Assembly: GCA_027922465.2 (NCBI GenBank)
Contig: BQMF02000023.1
Span: 1,364,001 to 1,428,000, forward strand
Direction of reading: 5' to 3'
Source of the DNA: Turritopsis dohrnii
Taxonomy: Eukaryota; Cnidaria; Hydrozoa; Anthoathecata; Oceaniidae
DNA length: 64,000 nucleotides
The translations under genes were made by a program, and so were the position numbers. The notes under the pieces were generated by a model. The model did no database searches. It saw only the letters and a list, made by a program, of their open reading frames with translations, and was not told the origin of the DNA. Positions 40,950 through 51,878 of the stretch are shown here, one piece after another; the stretch's first letter is position 1; each line of letters begins with the position of its first letter.

Positions 40950-41472
40950 CAGGCATGAGAGTTCTTCAGGAAATTCCTGATTTCAGGAAATTTTCATCTG
41001 AGGACCCCAAAATTGTTTTTTCAGGAAACTTTCATTTCAGGATCGAAAATATTTTCTGCTACGCAATTCTGGTATACCGTGTTAGCACCTAATTCGATTT
41101 ATTCAGTATCTACTCTGAATCTCTGGAGTTAAGCACAGATTTCAACATTTTCTCCGCAGTTCCCTGCGGGTTCCCTCACTTCCCTCAGAATGCCTATTTC
41201 TCTTATGTTGTGCTTTCATTTATTTTAGTTCCTCTTCCGCCTGCGGGTTTCGAGGGATTCCTGAGGGAACCCTCGTTTCCTCAAGTTATTTTTTATACAT
41301 CTTTGTGAGTTCCTCCTCCGCCTGCGGGTTTTGAGGGTTTCCTCAATTTATTTCTTTTGTATTTCAAAACCCTCAGGCGGGAAATCTTAAGGCCGATATT
41401 TAGTTGAAATCTGTGGCTAAATGAATCTCTGATATATTTCTGTCATGACCTAGATACAGAAGAGTCCAACAA

Positions 41473-41904
41473 TTGTTATTGTCGATACTACTTTTCTGTT
41501 TTAGTTGTAGTATAAGAATGAGAATATTAGAAAGATGTAATCACATTGATGCTGCCAGAGGTACCGAGGTAGAGCAAAACATAACCAACAAATGGCTCTG
41601 GCAGTGGATGGAGAAGTCAGTAGAGCTGGATCCTGCTGCCAAATTTCCAAAGTTAGAGTGGAAACATGGTCCTTTGAAAATAATGGCGAAAGACCACATT
41701 CGGAAAATTGATGAGCCTGGAAAAGCAATTTGCACCATCTGCAAAGACTCGGATGGACAACAGCTTGTCATCAAATATGCTACTACTGGTGTGAAGGCAG
41801 TGACATCTCATTTGACCTCCAAGCGGCATGTTAGTATGATTGGTTCCTTGGTTGGGAATCAGGTGATGCCTGGAGCTGGTGTCCCAAACAATAGGTTGAT
41901 TTAA
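41473..41904 (+). pseudogene. hAT transposase N-terminal zinc-finger part, interrupted by Harbinger
   Basis: The frame reads NITNKWLWQWMEKSVELD, HGPLKIMAKDHIRKIDEPGK, then CTICKDSDGQ and a Cx2C...HLTSKRH spacing like a BED-type finger, followed by GVPNN. It stops within the Harbinger left end near 41900; the rest of the transposase resumes at about 44173 (SNMYGAPTLFFGGN). The start is uncertain: the MLLSIL... codons at 41473 may be an artefact, and MRILERCNHI at 41518 is an alternative, since an acceptor-like ttttag precedes it at 41502. Confidence 0.65.
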
Positions 41905-42046
41905 ATAGAACAACGCGAACCTGATTTTTATCAGGGAAAACCCCAAAAAGACTGGAACTAGACAATGTCTCCGTTCTCAAAAAAATAGAAGTCGCGTAAA
42001 CAACGCGAAAGCAGCTGTTTTGGCGTCCTGCAGAGAACGTATAAAC

Positions 42047-42915
42047 ATGGATGCTGTAAACACGAAGAAAAAGTAAGTTTTCCTTAAAATTCAAGATTCT
42101 TATTAATGCTAGCATTAAATTCCTCTAATACAAATTGGTTTTAGTAATAATCATGTATGTTTGGTTCTGGTTTTGGTTTTATGGTGTATATTTTTCATCT
42201 ACCTGGGATTTGAAGTTATGAAAGCCTTCTTATTTTTTTTAATGGCCACTATTTTTTTTCATTTAGGTCTATGCAATGGAATGATAGTAAAGACGTATTA
42301 CTTATGCGTGAAATCCTTGGGGAAGGAGTGCTTACACATAAACCAGGAAGCCAAGAGCGTGGACAGGGCTGGCAGAAAGTTGCTGACACATTAAATTCAC
42401 TTGATGATTTTCATGTAACTGGTCGAGGTATCAGAGATAGAATTATGAACCTTATCAAAAAACATAGAGTAAAAATCAACAAAGACAGGAATGAAACTGG
42501 ACTCGGTGGTAACGAGCCTACAGAGTTTGATGTGTTATTAGAAGAAGTTATAAATATATCAGAAGACACTTTACAAAAGAAGGATGAGGAGAAAGGTCAG
42601 ACACTTGAAAAAGAAGCTAAAGAAAGAAGCCAAGCCATAGACATTCGACAAACTGCTATGGAAACGATGGGTCAAACAAAAAAACGTAAACTTGAAGAAG
42701 ACAAACCTTCTAAAGCAGCCTGTAGCAGACGTTCCAATTCTGATACAATGGAATTTCTTAGAGAAAAATTAGAGCTGGACAGGGAGAAAAATGCTGCTGA
42801 TCGTGAGGAGAGACGGAATCAAAATGCTGTTTTGATGAATTTGTTTAATCAACAACAGCAAATGGTGGCCCAACAGATGGTTATGTTTAAAGAACTTATG
42901 GACAAAAAGAAGTGA
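42047..42915 (+). CDS. Harbinger Myb/SANT-like accessory protein, 2 exons
   Basis: Exon 1 is 42047-42072 (MDAVNTKK) and the intron is 42073-42266 (gtaagt...atttag). Exon 2 is 42267-42915, phase 2. The 224-residue product starts with a Myb/SANT-like fold (SMQWNDSKDVLLMREILGEG, GWQKVADTLNSL, TGRGIRDRIMNLIKKHR). A charged coiled-coil region, a basic cluster (KKRKLEEDKPSKAACSRR) and a Gln-rich helical end (NQQQQMVAQQMVMFKELMDK) follow. In Harbinger elements this protein binds the element ends and brings the transposase to the nucleus (established for the superfamily). The frame is intact. It converges on the minus-strand transposase, whose 3' end lies 158 bp away. Confidence 0.85.
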
Positions 42916-43073
42916 TAATAGAAGTTTATTTTCAAGAACAGTAACTACATGTCTTTTGTTTCTTAGTTGTTATTAGTATTACATATATATATATACATAA
43001 GAAGTTTCTTACATTAAAGTTAGTGAAAATAGTCTCGTATTTGTGGTGGCTCTAAGTTGAAAGTTTCTGAAAT

Positions 43074-44032
43074 TCAGTTTCCATATAGGCAAGTGTGTGC
43101 GTTTTGCAAAATTGAACAAACAATATAAACTTTTCCCACAGCACTAATTCCAATTCGCTGCATTTTCTTGAAGTCAATGAACTTAAAATAATTGGACACC
43201 AAGCCAAACAGCCATTCTACTGAAACTCTAACGGAACTCATTGCTTTGTTATATTGTTTTTGTGCACCATTTAGATTTGCACCCCTGAAAGGTGCTTGCA
43301 GATGAACCGATATAGGGTAGGCGGGATCACCATAAATGCATAAGGGTTGGGCATTGAACCAAGCATGTTGTTGTAATTCTTGTAAAAGTCCTGAGTCAGC
43401 CAACATGAAACTGTCATACTTCAAGGCATGTACTCGCTTGTGACCGTTGTAGACTTGCCGTTGATTTCTTTTCAGTCTAGCAATTCGACGAACAGTCCCA
43501 TCCACAAACCCGAAACACGAATCTAAAGGTCACCTTTCCTATGTATAGTGTCAGCATATAACTGCAGTTGCTGGGGAGAAAGCATAGGCTGGTTCCAAGA
43601 ACTCAGTCTATGTGAATGTAGATTGTATACATGGTTTATCATTGAGTTGTAAATTAAGCATAGTTCTGTAGGATTTCTACCAAACGTGGGTACCATATCA
43701 GTGTAACGGCAGGGGAATGATAAGCGTTTGAGTAATATACATAATGCCTCTATGCCATCACAAACAGTCCCATGTTCTGTTATAAATCTGTCTGGGATAT
43801 TTAAGACTTCAAGAAGTAAATAAAGGTCATTTTTAGCGAATCTGAAATCAACAAAGCACTGTTCCTCATCGATCATTCCCATGTCAAATTTTTGAAATTT
43901 CCAGTAAGGGTAAATATCTTTCGATTGATTTAAGTCATAAAGCAACACAAATTCTTCAGCAGAAATAGTATCAAACGCTAAGGAAATAAGCAAATTTTCT
44001 CTCAGAGTCTTCAAACTGCGATCAGTAGCCAT
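43074..44032 (-). pseudogene. PIF/Harbinger DDE transposase, one frameshift
   Basis: The N-terminal part is 44032-43523 (MATDRSLKTLRENLLISLAF, FRFAKNDLYLLLEVLNIPDR, FGRNPTELCLIYN). After a frameshift at about 43520 the catalytic part runs to 43074: CFGFVDGTVRRIAR with the first Asp, YNGHKRVHALKYDS, CIYGDPAYP with the second Asp, and SVRVSVEWLFGLVSNYFKF with the Glu. All three catalytic acids are present, so a single indel is the only visible defect. DDE_4-type nuclease, cut-and-paste. Confidence 0.88.
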
Positions 44033-44136
44033 TTTTGTTTATACTTTCGATTTTGATTTTTCGCGCTGAAAAAAATAAATCTTTAAATCTAATTCAAAAC
44101 AAAGATGCAGACGTGCTTTGATCATGACGTCATACG

Positions 44137-46790
44137 TTGTCTAGTGAAGGTGGCGACTCAAATTTAAATCAATCTAATATGTATGGGGCACCTACACTCT
44201 TCTTTGGTGGTAATCTCTCACTTGCTACATCTGCTCAATCCGTCACACTGCCGACCACGCTAATGGTTCATGTTTTAGACAGATTGGCGAATTTTGAAGC
44301 AATGGTTGTTGCATTCCTAGCAGAACACAGCCTTCCACTCAGTCTATCCAGTGACATTACAGAACTCGCTAAAGAACTTGCCAAAGATCCTTCTGCTCTG
44401 AAGAAACTGAAACTGCATAGGACAACAGCCTCCTACAAGCTGACACATGGATTGAGCCCTACCTGGCGAGCAGCACTGATTGAAAACTTAAGAACAACTC
44501 ATTTCTCATTGAATATGGACGAATCTACATCATCCAATATTAACCACGTGTTCACTGTACTTGTTACGTTCTATGATCAAAACACTGAAGAGATAACTGT
44601 AGACCATCTAGGTTCCGCCGATGTTCCGTCTTGTACAAGTGAGAACATTTATATTGAGACAAAGAAATTGATTGAGCTTGTATCTATTCCATGGACTAAC
44701 TTGCTGGCTGTCCTTGCAGATTCTGCAAGTACAATGAGGGGAAAAATTAGTGGTGTTGAAACACTAATAAGGGACAATGATGCTCCCCACTTGTTGGATA
44801 TAGAAGGGGATTCCTGCCATCATGTCCACAACATAGTGAAGAAGTTCACCTCTTTCTTTGACTATTTTTTGGAAAATCTTTTTAGAGACTTATCCAATGA
44901 ATTTAAATTGTCACCTGATTCCCTTGACCTGTACAGAGAATCCACCTTCCTGATGAACTTGAAGTTCAGGAAACCAATTGATTATCACTCGATCCGTTGG
45001 CTGTCTGTCTATGATGCCAGCATTGAGTTCCACAATTTTGTTGATGTACACAAGGTGTATTTCTCAGCTTGCGAACAAGGTGACTTGGAGCAAAAACAAA
45101 GAAAATGTGAGCAAGCTACCAAAAAGCTTAGAGATCCAAAACCTTCTACAGAACCGGGGTCCTGTGTAAAGAAGCAAAGCTTGAAGGAACTGAAGAAAGA
45201 AAAGAAGGAATTGGTACGTTTAGAGGAGATGAGGTCAAAAAGGGTTGCGAACGTGTTCAAAAAGTGCAAACTATCTGATGAGTCTGTTGCTGCACTAGGT
45301 TAGTTGGAAACTAAAATTATTTCAAAATTCAAAACTGCTACCGACAAAGGAAAAGAAAGAAAACGAAGAATTATTTCATCACTCCTCCACCAACCAAACT
45401 ACTACACATTAGTGACATCATTTTACCAAACTGTGCTTCCTCTGTTCAAATCCTATGTGATGCTCTTCCAGGGTTCAAAACCTCAAAGTTTACTTGCAAC
45501 AAGTTGCTGCTGTGAGGAAATTTTTCTCATATTTCCTCAAACCTGATGTTTTGGTGAAATGTAAGAAAGGGAAGGATCTCCTTTCAGTAGATCTAGGTAA
45601 AAAAAACTTGCTTCCAAGAAACCTGATGTATGTTGGATTCAAGGCTAAGAAGCTAATTGAGAGACTCGGAACAGATCATGCTGTTGTTGTTCGGTTTATG
45701 GACAAAGTTGAGGAATCGTATTTACAATGTGGGCGATACATCCAGAAGAAATTGCCTCTTCAGAATGATGTTCTGAAATCATTTGGGATGCTCGATCCCA
45801 TGATTGTAAGCTGTAAGATTGTAAGTCAGAAAGTTATCCGGTATCTGCTGAAGTTACCATCACTGGTTACCACAGTACTAAGTGACGAGGAAGAAGATAC
45901 ATACGATCAAGAGGTTAGAGCAATTTGTGTGGACAGTGATCTTCCTGCTGCTATTGTTGACGATGTTGAAGTTGAATGTTTGGTTTGGTGGAAGTCTGTT
46001 AGTGCAAAATATCCGATTTTGTTCGAAATGGTGCGATCTGTGCTCTCCATCTTTCACGGTGCTGCTGTTGAATCCTCTTTCAGTGTGATGGGCGACGTGA
46101 TCGACACTCGTTCTGGAAGAATGAACATGGATACTAACAGCGCTTATCAGGATATTAAGTATGGTTTGAAAGCACGCAAACCAAGTGTTGCAAACAAGTC
46201 AGTGAAGGTTTTTGCGAGAGAAGAGAAGTGGCACACTCCAGTTGACCCCAGATTATCTAATAACATGAGGAATGCTTATAAGAAGTATAATGATAGTCTA
46301 AGAGAGAAGAGTAAAAGAGATGATGAACGGAGGAAGAAATATGGAGTTAGTAATCCCAAGAGCATCACCACAAAGAAACTAAAGGAAAACGCAGCTCTGC
46401 GATCTGAGAAGGAGGCGGAAAAGCATCAAAACATCCTTAAAAAAGCGTACAATTTTGGAGAGGCTGAAGACACCAACAGAGGCTTGTGCTAGAGAAAAAC
46501 CTGTAAGTGAATCTGAAGTTGGAGACGCGGTAGGTGTGCCTTCAGAAGTTGAAAGTGAAGTCAAAACTGTAGTTTCTCCTGTCCAGAAGAGTCCAGTTAA
46601 AGAGCAAGCTGAAGAAGAAGTTGTTGTTGTATCTGAAGAAGATGAAGATGTGGTCGATGTTCAGCAAAAGCAAAAGAAATCAAAACGAAAAGGGCAGGTT
46701 CAGTCATCGCCAATTCCTTCAAAGAAGAAAAAGGCAGCTACTCCTGGAAAAGTGAAAAGTTTACATGACTTTTTCAAGAAACAGACATAA
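44137..46790 (+). pseudogene. hAT transposase, main part, with stops and frameshifts
   Basis: Frame 44173-45300 gives HSLPLSLSSDITELAKELAK, FSLNMDESTSSNINHVFTVL, LAVLADSASTMRGKISGVET, CHHVHNIVKKF and WLSVYDASIEF, the RNase H-like hAT core. A TAG at 45301, a 1-nt insertion near 45488 and a frameshift near 46460 divide it from frames 45494-46492 and 46455-46790. The middle part ends in the dimerisation signature GAAVESSFSVMGDVIDTRSG. The C-terminus is acidic, then lysine-rich, and ends KSLHDFFKKQT, which resembles a PCNA-interacting peptide. MSSEGG at 44137 lies in the Harbinger flank, so the true frame enters at about 44173. Confidence 0.8.
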
Positions 46791-46799
46791 TTATTTGTA

Positions 46800-47227
46800 T
46801 TATTTTTGTGCTAAAAATTGTGGTGTTTCTGACTCAAGTGGTTTGAATTTCATTCCCTGGTCAGCCCTGTGTTTCTGACTCAAGGTCCAAGTTTCGTTTA
46901 ATACCTAGGTTCCCTGGTGTTTCAGACCCAATTTCCAAGCTTGGTTTCAAATTGGTTCCCCCTAGAGATCTGACCTAAGCTGACCTAAAGGGATCTAGAT
47001 TACTGAAAAACTCAAAATCCCCCCCCCCCCCCCCCCCCTGGCCCCCCTTGGGGGGGGGGGAGGGGGGCTTACAGCGCCCCCAAACCCCCCAACTGATTTG
47101 CTCCTTCACTACGCTCAGTCGTTGCGACGCTTCGTGTTGCTTTGCAGTGCTGTGCACCGCTTTTGACAATAAACTCATGAGCAAAGTTATGTTTAGGAAA
47201 TTTTTGCAATGAGTACTCTCATGCCTG
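46800..47227. other. hAT right non-coding end with a C/G homopolymer tract
   Basis: Contains a run of about 20 C followed by tggcccccc and a run of about 10 G (47017-47068), able to fold on itself, then the right terminal inverted repeat. Polymerase slippage and assembly error are likely in the homopolymers. Confidence 0.6.
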
Positions 47228-47915
47228 TTAAAATATCTCTTGTAGCAAGTTTACTACACACAGGCATCCATAAGTATTCAAACAATCCCAGCTAATCACA
47301 CGGAAATTTCCACATATGTAAACACTCCTTCAATAAAGAATGTTTCCATACTGATAATGAAAACATCAATGTTTTAAGGACTAGCGGAACCTAAACAAAA
47401 TGGCAAATAAAATTATAGGAAAGTTTATGGTATAGATTGGATTAATCCTGATTTTAATAGGCAAGTAAATATGTTACTTTATACGTATAAATTGTATGCG
47501 GGAGATTTCATTACATTTTTAAATTGAACCTCAAAAAAATAAAGAATAAAGAAGAGATAAGAACTGAGAAAAGACTGATTGAGGAGCAACCTAGAAGAGA
47601 AATTGAGATTGATAAAAGGAATGAACTGAGAAGAGAGTGATTGAACATAGAGTGACTAAAAGCTGAGAGGAGCAGAGGAGAAACAGACTGAAAAGAAGAA
47701 AAACAAACTGAATGAAGACAAAACAACACATCCAGTGTCTCGGGAGTGTTGCCTGTTAGGGAGGTATAGTGCCACGATCTTGCAACTGTAGTTTGCCCTT
47801 CTTTCAGGTATTGTCCACGGGGTGGACTTGAGACTACTGAATGCACAGCTATACCTCTTTAGCTGAAGGGCCTCATTTCTAAAACACTGGAAGTGGAGGA
47901 CAACTACGCAGACTA
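47228..47915. other. Non-coding stretch, possible 5' UTR of the following element
   Basis: Purine-rich on plus from 47530 to 47720 (many gaagag/gagaag units). The minus-strand ORFs here are low-complexity mirrors of that and are not called. Confidence 0.35.
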
Positions 47916-49517
47916 ATGGCTGGGAAAAAGGCAACAACTAAAGGGAAGACGAAAATTGATAAAACAAGAAGGAGGAGAGAAAAAGAGAACGACGAAATGG
48001 AAGACAGACAACTGCAGGATGACATAATGATGACAATGAAAACTTGGACATGGATAAAGTTAAAAAATATAATATTGAAAGAAGAGGGGAGCAAAAAGAA
48101 GGAAGAGGAAATGAACATGAAAGTGGTCAGAATGTAGCCCAAAAAGAATCATCTGAAGAAGTTGTGCATAAAAAGACTGAGCATGAAAAAACAAGTGAGA
48201 ACAACGATTGCAAGAAGTGCAATAAATGGGTAGAGGATGGTGTTTGGTGCACAAAATGCATGAGATGGATCCACTTTGAATGTGAAGAGAAAAGCAGGGA
48301 AGAAATAAAAAATGAATATGGGGACGGTGACAACTACAGTTGTGTGGACTGTAACGAAATCTGGCAAGAGTGCAACGAAGAATGCACAGAAGGTCAAATA
48401 ACAGAGCGTTACAAAGAACAACAAACATTAACACCAAGTGAAAACAGTGAAAGAGAAGAGAAAGGAAATGAAAGGAAGGAACGAGATAAAACAATTGAAG
48501 AAAGAGCAGAGAAGGCGGGGAAGAATGTAAAAGTTGTGAAAGGGACGCAGGAACAACAGGAAAAAAAGACAAGTGAAATGATTGATAAAAGTGTTAGAAA
48601 GAGGACAAGCAAATCTCCAGAAGAAAAGGAAATCATAAAACTAAAAGCACAATTGAAGGAGAAAGATGAACAAATACGCAAATTGACGAAGACACTCAAC
48701 AAAATGACAGTAGAAAGATCAAGGGATAATCAGTACCAAGGAGGAGAACAATGGATTGTACAAAAGGGCAAAGAAATAATTGCAAAGACAATGCTACTGA
48801 TGAAAACAAAAAAGCAGGAAATACCATGGGAGTAAATGACAAAGGAAGAGGCGGAGGGAGAAATGATATGTATGTTTGAAGGAGTGAAGGCGTTGATTGA
48901 AGAAAAACGAAAATTACAACAAGAGGTGACACGCAACAAAACATAAAATCATAAAATCGTATAGGAAAGAAATGGAAAAAGTAATAATTGAGAAGGCTGA
49001 GATAAAGAATGAAGGGTTTGAGGAACAAATCCATAAAATCCAGAATATCAGCATTGAACTTGAGAAGAAATTGCAAGAAAAGGATGATGAACTGGCCCAT
49101 GCAATGGGAAGCAAAACGCAGTGGGAGGAAAAGATCGATCAACAAGGAAAACGATATGACGTAAAGAATGAATGGTATGAAAGAAGTGGAAGAGAAGTGA
49201 CTAGAAGGGGAGACAAGAGGATGAGTCCAACAGGAACAAACAGTGAAGAAGAAAAGATCTGCTTAACATTCAACAGAACAGGGGAATGCAGGTATGGAGA
49301 TGCATGTCGCTACACCCATAGAAAACTCTGCATCAGTGTCAGAAAGCTGGAAAACTGCAGAAACGGAAACTGCAACTATAGTCACGATGAAACAATCATG
49401 TGTAGATGGGACAAGGAAGGAGCTTGTAAGTTTGGAAGTAAATGCCGCTTCATGCATACTTTGGAAAAGAACCAGCCACGGGTGAACAGGAAAGAAAATG
49501 CAGTCTTCTCCATATAG
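47916..49517 (+). pseudogene. PHD-type and triple CCCH zinc-finger protein, probable LINE ORF1
   Basis: Starts MAGKKATTKGKTKIDKTRRR at 47916. A frameshift near 48022 leads to the frame ending at 48835, with a PHD-like Cys/His set (CKKCNKWVEDGVWCTKCMRW, IHFEC...YSCVDC) and a long Lys/Glu coiled coil. After a stop and a degenerate gap (48835-48971) the last frame ends at 49517 with three CCCH fingers: CLTFNRTGECRYGDACRYTH, CISVRKLENCRNGNCNYSH and CRWDKEGACKFGSKCRFMH. PHD plus nucleic-acid-binding fingers and a coiled coil fit the ORF1 protein of some LINEs. No reverse transcriptase follows, so it could equally be a broken host-like RNA-binding gene. At least two breaks are seen. Confidence 0.65.
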
Positions 49518-49523
49518 ATTTTG

Positions 49524-49549
49524 CCGCGAGCGCTCATAATTGCGCTCGC
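49524..49549. repeat. GC-rich hairpin gcgagcgct...gcgctcgc
   Basis: Inverted arms gcgagcgc and gcgctcgc surround tcataatt. A similar hairpin with a ttt loop lies at about 54953-54971, and gcgagcgcg recurs at 49572. Confidence 0.7.
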
Positions 49550-50259
49550 AGCGATCCTAAATGTAATTTTGCGAGCGCGTTTTCGATAACGGCAAAAAAC
49601 GTTAATTTTCCTTTGATGTCTGATATTTTATCTCGTTAAGCCTATCGTAATGTGAACGTACATGCTTATGTATCCTCTCAGAGGTATTGAAAGAAAGTGA
49701 AGTAAGGGGGACGATTTAAGCCCCAAACACAGGAGACTGAGTGCCTTTCTCCTTATACTTCACAATTTGACATATGAATTCCGAATGACCTGTATAAAAT
49801 CTAATTCGTTCTACTTGTGGTTTCAATTATGTAAAAATTGTGTATTATTTTTTCGAATACGAAATGGTGTTGATGCATCAGCTTTTCCCGAAAAGCTTAA
49901 TTACACAGGTTCGTGGGTAACAAAAATCTCTGAAAATTTCGCGTGCACGAAAGATGAGTTGTGTATAAAGAAGCATTGATTTGAAAAACATGTGCAACGA
50001 AAAGAAATACACAATGCAAGTTTTGTTTCTTCCAATAAATGTATCACGCGCAACAAAAAGCAATGCAATGTTTTCTTTTCTTTTTCGATAATATCACCTG
50101 CATGCAAAAACATCTGAAAAATCTGAACCTCAATTCAATAAAACAAATAAGTCAATCCAAAACGCGAACGACACGAAAATCTAAGATGTAACGAAAATAA
50201 ATAACTCGTTAAAAGTACTAACTAAACATAAAAAGTCAAATTTAAGAATTGTAAGATTA
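49550..50259. other. AT-rich non-coding stretch
   Basis: No gene recognised; the short ORFs at 49767-50113 show no domain. Confidence 0.35.
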
Positions 50260-51878
50260 TCAGCATTCCTCTGCTGATGTCACGTCTTGTTCAAATTCAT
50301 CGCTAGACCATTCCTCAGCATCTGAACAGCTGTCCTCGCTTTCTGAATCAGAATTTTCGTCTGTGGTTGTTTTGGCGGGATCCAGCTTTCGCTTCCTCTT
50401 GATGCCTAGATGGTAGTGAACTGCGTCCCGCAAAATTTCCTTTCGTTCTACTTCATCCCAAGATGATCATTGCATTTTATGTTCATTTATAAGAACATTG
50501 TTTGATGATTCAACTTCATACGCCGATCCGTTAGAAGTAACATGAGCAAGGAAAACGCTCTTTCGACAGCGGAATTTGATCCGGAAATCCTATAGATCAA
50601 TTCCGCTAATAACGTGAGATTTGGAAAACTTTTCCTTTCATACAGAAGGACTTTCTCCCAGATCTTTTTAGGGGTTATCTTCCCTGTTGCAATGGCCTCG
50701 TTGGAGTAGGATGATTTAAAAAAGATTTTAAAGTTTCTCCATTCCATGAAAACTTTGTTGTGATCATACCCAGCGCTGTTCAGGGGTTTTTTAAAACGAT
50801 TGTAAAGGCTTTGAAACATGGAGTGGGTGTAATCCTTTGCATCCTCCCAGTTTTTTGGATCCATCCAACTCATAGAATTAAAGATTTCATCGTTGAAACT
50901 TTCTAAGCGAGCACTATACGTTTCCAGCAGCTTTTTAGCCACATCCGACTTTTCTTTTCTTGCACGTGCTTCAGAATCTTGGCTTAATTCGGAAAAATCT
51001 TCCAATACAATCTTTGTATATTTCCAATTTGCAGGCTTTTTCAGCATGTTTCCATGTTGCACATACGACAACAAGATCTGTTGCTCTTCAGTCTTCAAAG
51101 AAAATCTATTTAAATGACTGTCCCAATCACTACACGTATCGGAACCTTCAATGAGATCTTCTAATTGAAGGCGAGTCATGTTGACACTTTGTTGCACATC
51201 AAAAGGCAAAAGCTCGTTGTTCTCGAATACTTTCGAAACTGGAGAGATGTTGTCTAAGACATCAGCATAACTACATGCCAGACACAAAAATTTGTACGAC
51301 CTTAGTTGCTTGAGGATGCCTTGGATTTTTCCTTTCGTTTCTGACTTGTGGTTACGAATAACTAATGTACTATCAAGTGCAGATATGATAGTAGGCCACA
51401 TATCAATCAGACGCCCAATTGCTTTTCTGTGGTGTGAAACGAACCTTGTACCAGTTAATTTTGGTAGTGTGTAGAAAGATATATTCAAGGCCTTGGCTGC
51501 AACCTTAATGTCGCTTTTGATAGCCCCTGAATTTCGACACAGGTAAAAGATATTTTGATAAAGCTGCTGAATGTCCTTGAATTTTGACTCTGCAATAGCA
51601 TCTTTGCAAGCAAGCTCTACCCTATGGTTTACACAGTGAATTGCTAGTAGCCACTCACGGTCACTTTCAACAGACATTTTGACCATCAAGCCATTTTTTG
51701 TGCCTGTATTAACGCTAGCATCATCAGATGTGTAGGAAACCAGTTTGTCCTTGTACATCGGACAAGACAAATTACCACCTTCAGTGAAAATGCTGTCAAT
51801 TCCTGTTTTAAGGGATGAAGCATCAGTTCCTCCAAATTCAGACATTTCCAGCAGATTGGCAAATACACAGGTTGGCAA
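50260..51878 (-). pseudogene. hAT-type transposase (copy 2), N-terminus replaced by a Helitron fragment
   Basis: The minus-strand frame from about 51878 to 50487 is open and reads VFANLLEMSEFGGTDASSLK, YTSDDASVNTGTKNGLMV, LLAIHCVNHRVELACKDAI, LPKLTGTRFVSHHRKAIGRL, then the dimerisation block NLTLLAELIYRISGSNSAVE, RAFSLLMLLLTDRRMKLNH. After a stop at 50487 the C-terminal tail is still recognisable: VHYHLGIKRKRKLDPAK, then an acidic Ser/Asp/Glu stretch to about 50260. It is the same family as 29141-31345. The N-terminal domain is absent: at about 51878 the sequence changes to Helitron DNA, near the position of the intron-exon boundary inferred in copy 1. Confidence 0.82.

Larger units (their letters stand above)
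41896..44172. mobile_element. PIF/Harbinger transposon nested in the hAT transposase gene
   Basis: It carries the canonical two divergently placed genes, a Myb/SANT-like protein on plus (42047-42915) and a DDE transposase on minus (43074-44032). Ends are marked by the inverted 11-mer ttgatttaaat (41896-41906) and atttaaatcaa (44162-44172). A 3-bp TWA duplication could not be confirmed. It separates two halves of one hAT frame. Confidence 0.75.
40950..47227 (+). mobile_element. hAT transposon, 6.28 kb, with terminal inverted repeats and TTAAAA flanks
   Basis: The left end is CAGGCATGAGAGTTCT (40950-) and the right end is the complementary AGTACTCTCATGCCTG (47212-47227). Both are flanked by ttaaaa (40944-40949, 47228-47233), consistent with a 6-bp target duplication. 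Inside are a zinc-finger exon (41473-41904), a nested Harbinger (about 41896-44172) and the transposase (44173-46790). Subterminal ccgcctgcgggttt repeats at 41236-41250 and 41317-41330, with an inverted partial copy near 41371, may be transposase-binding sites. Confidence 0.8.

Noticed and set aside
47017..47075. G-quadruplex or regulatory element in the C/G run
   Set aside because: Homopolymer length is unreliable in assembly and no supporting context was seen; recorded only as low-complexity sequence.
48060..49145. Several long minus-strand ORFs rich in Phe/Ser/Leu opposite the PHD/CCCH protein
   Set aside because: They mirror the purine-rich coding strand (Lys/Glu codons read backwards as Phe/Leu/Ser) and show no domains.
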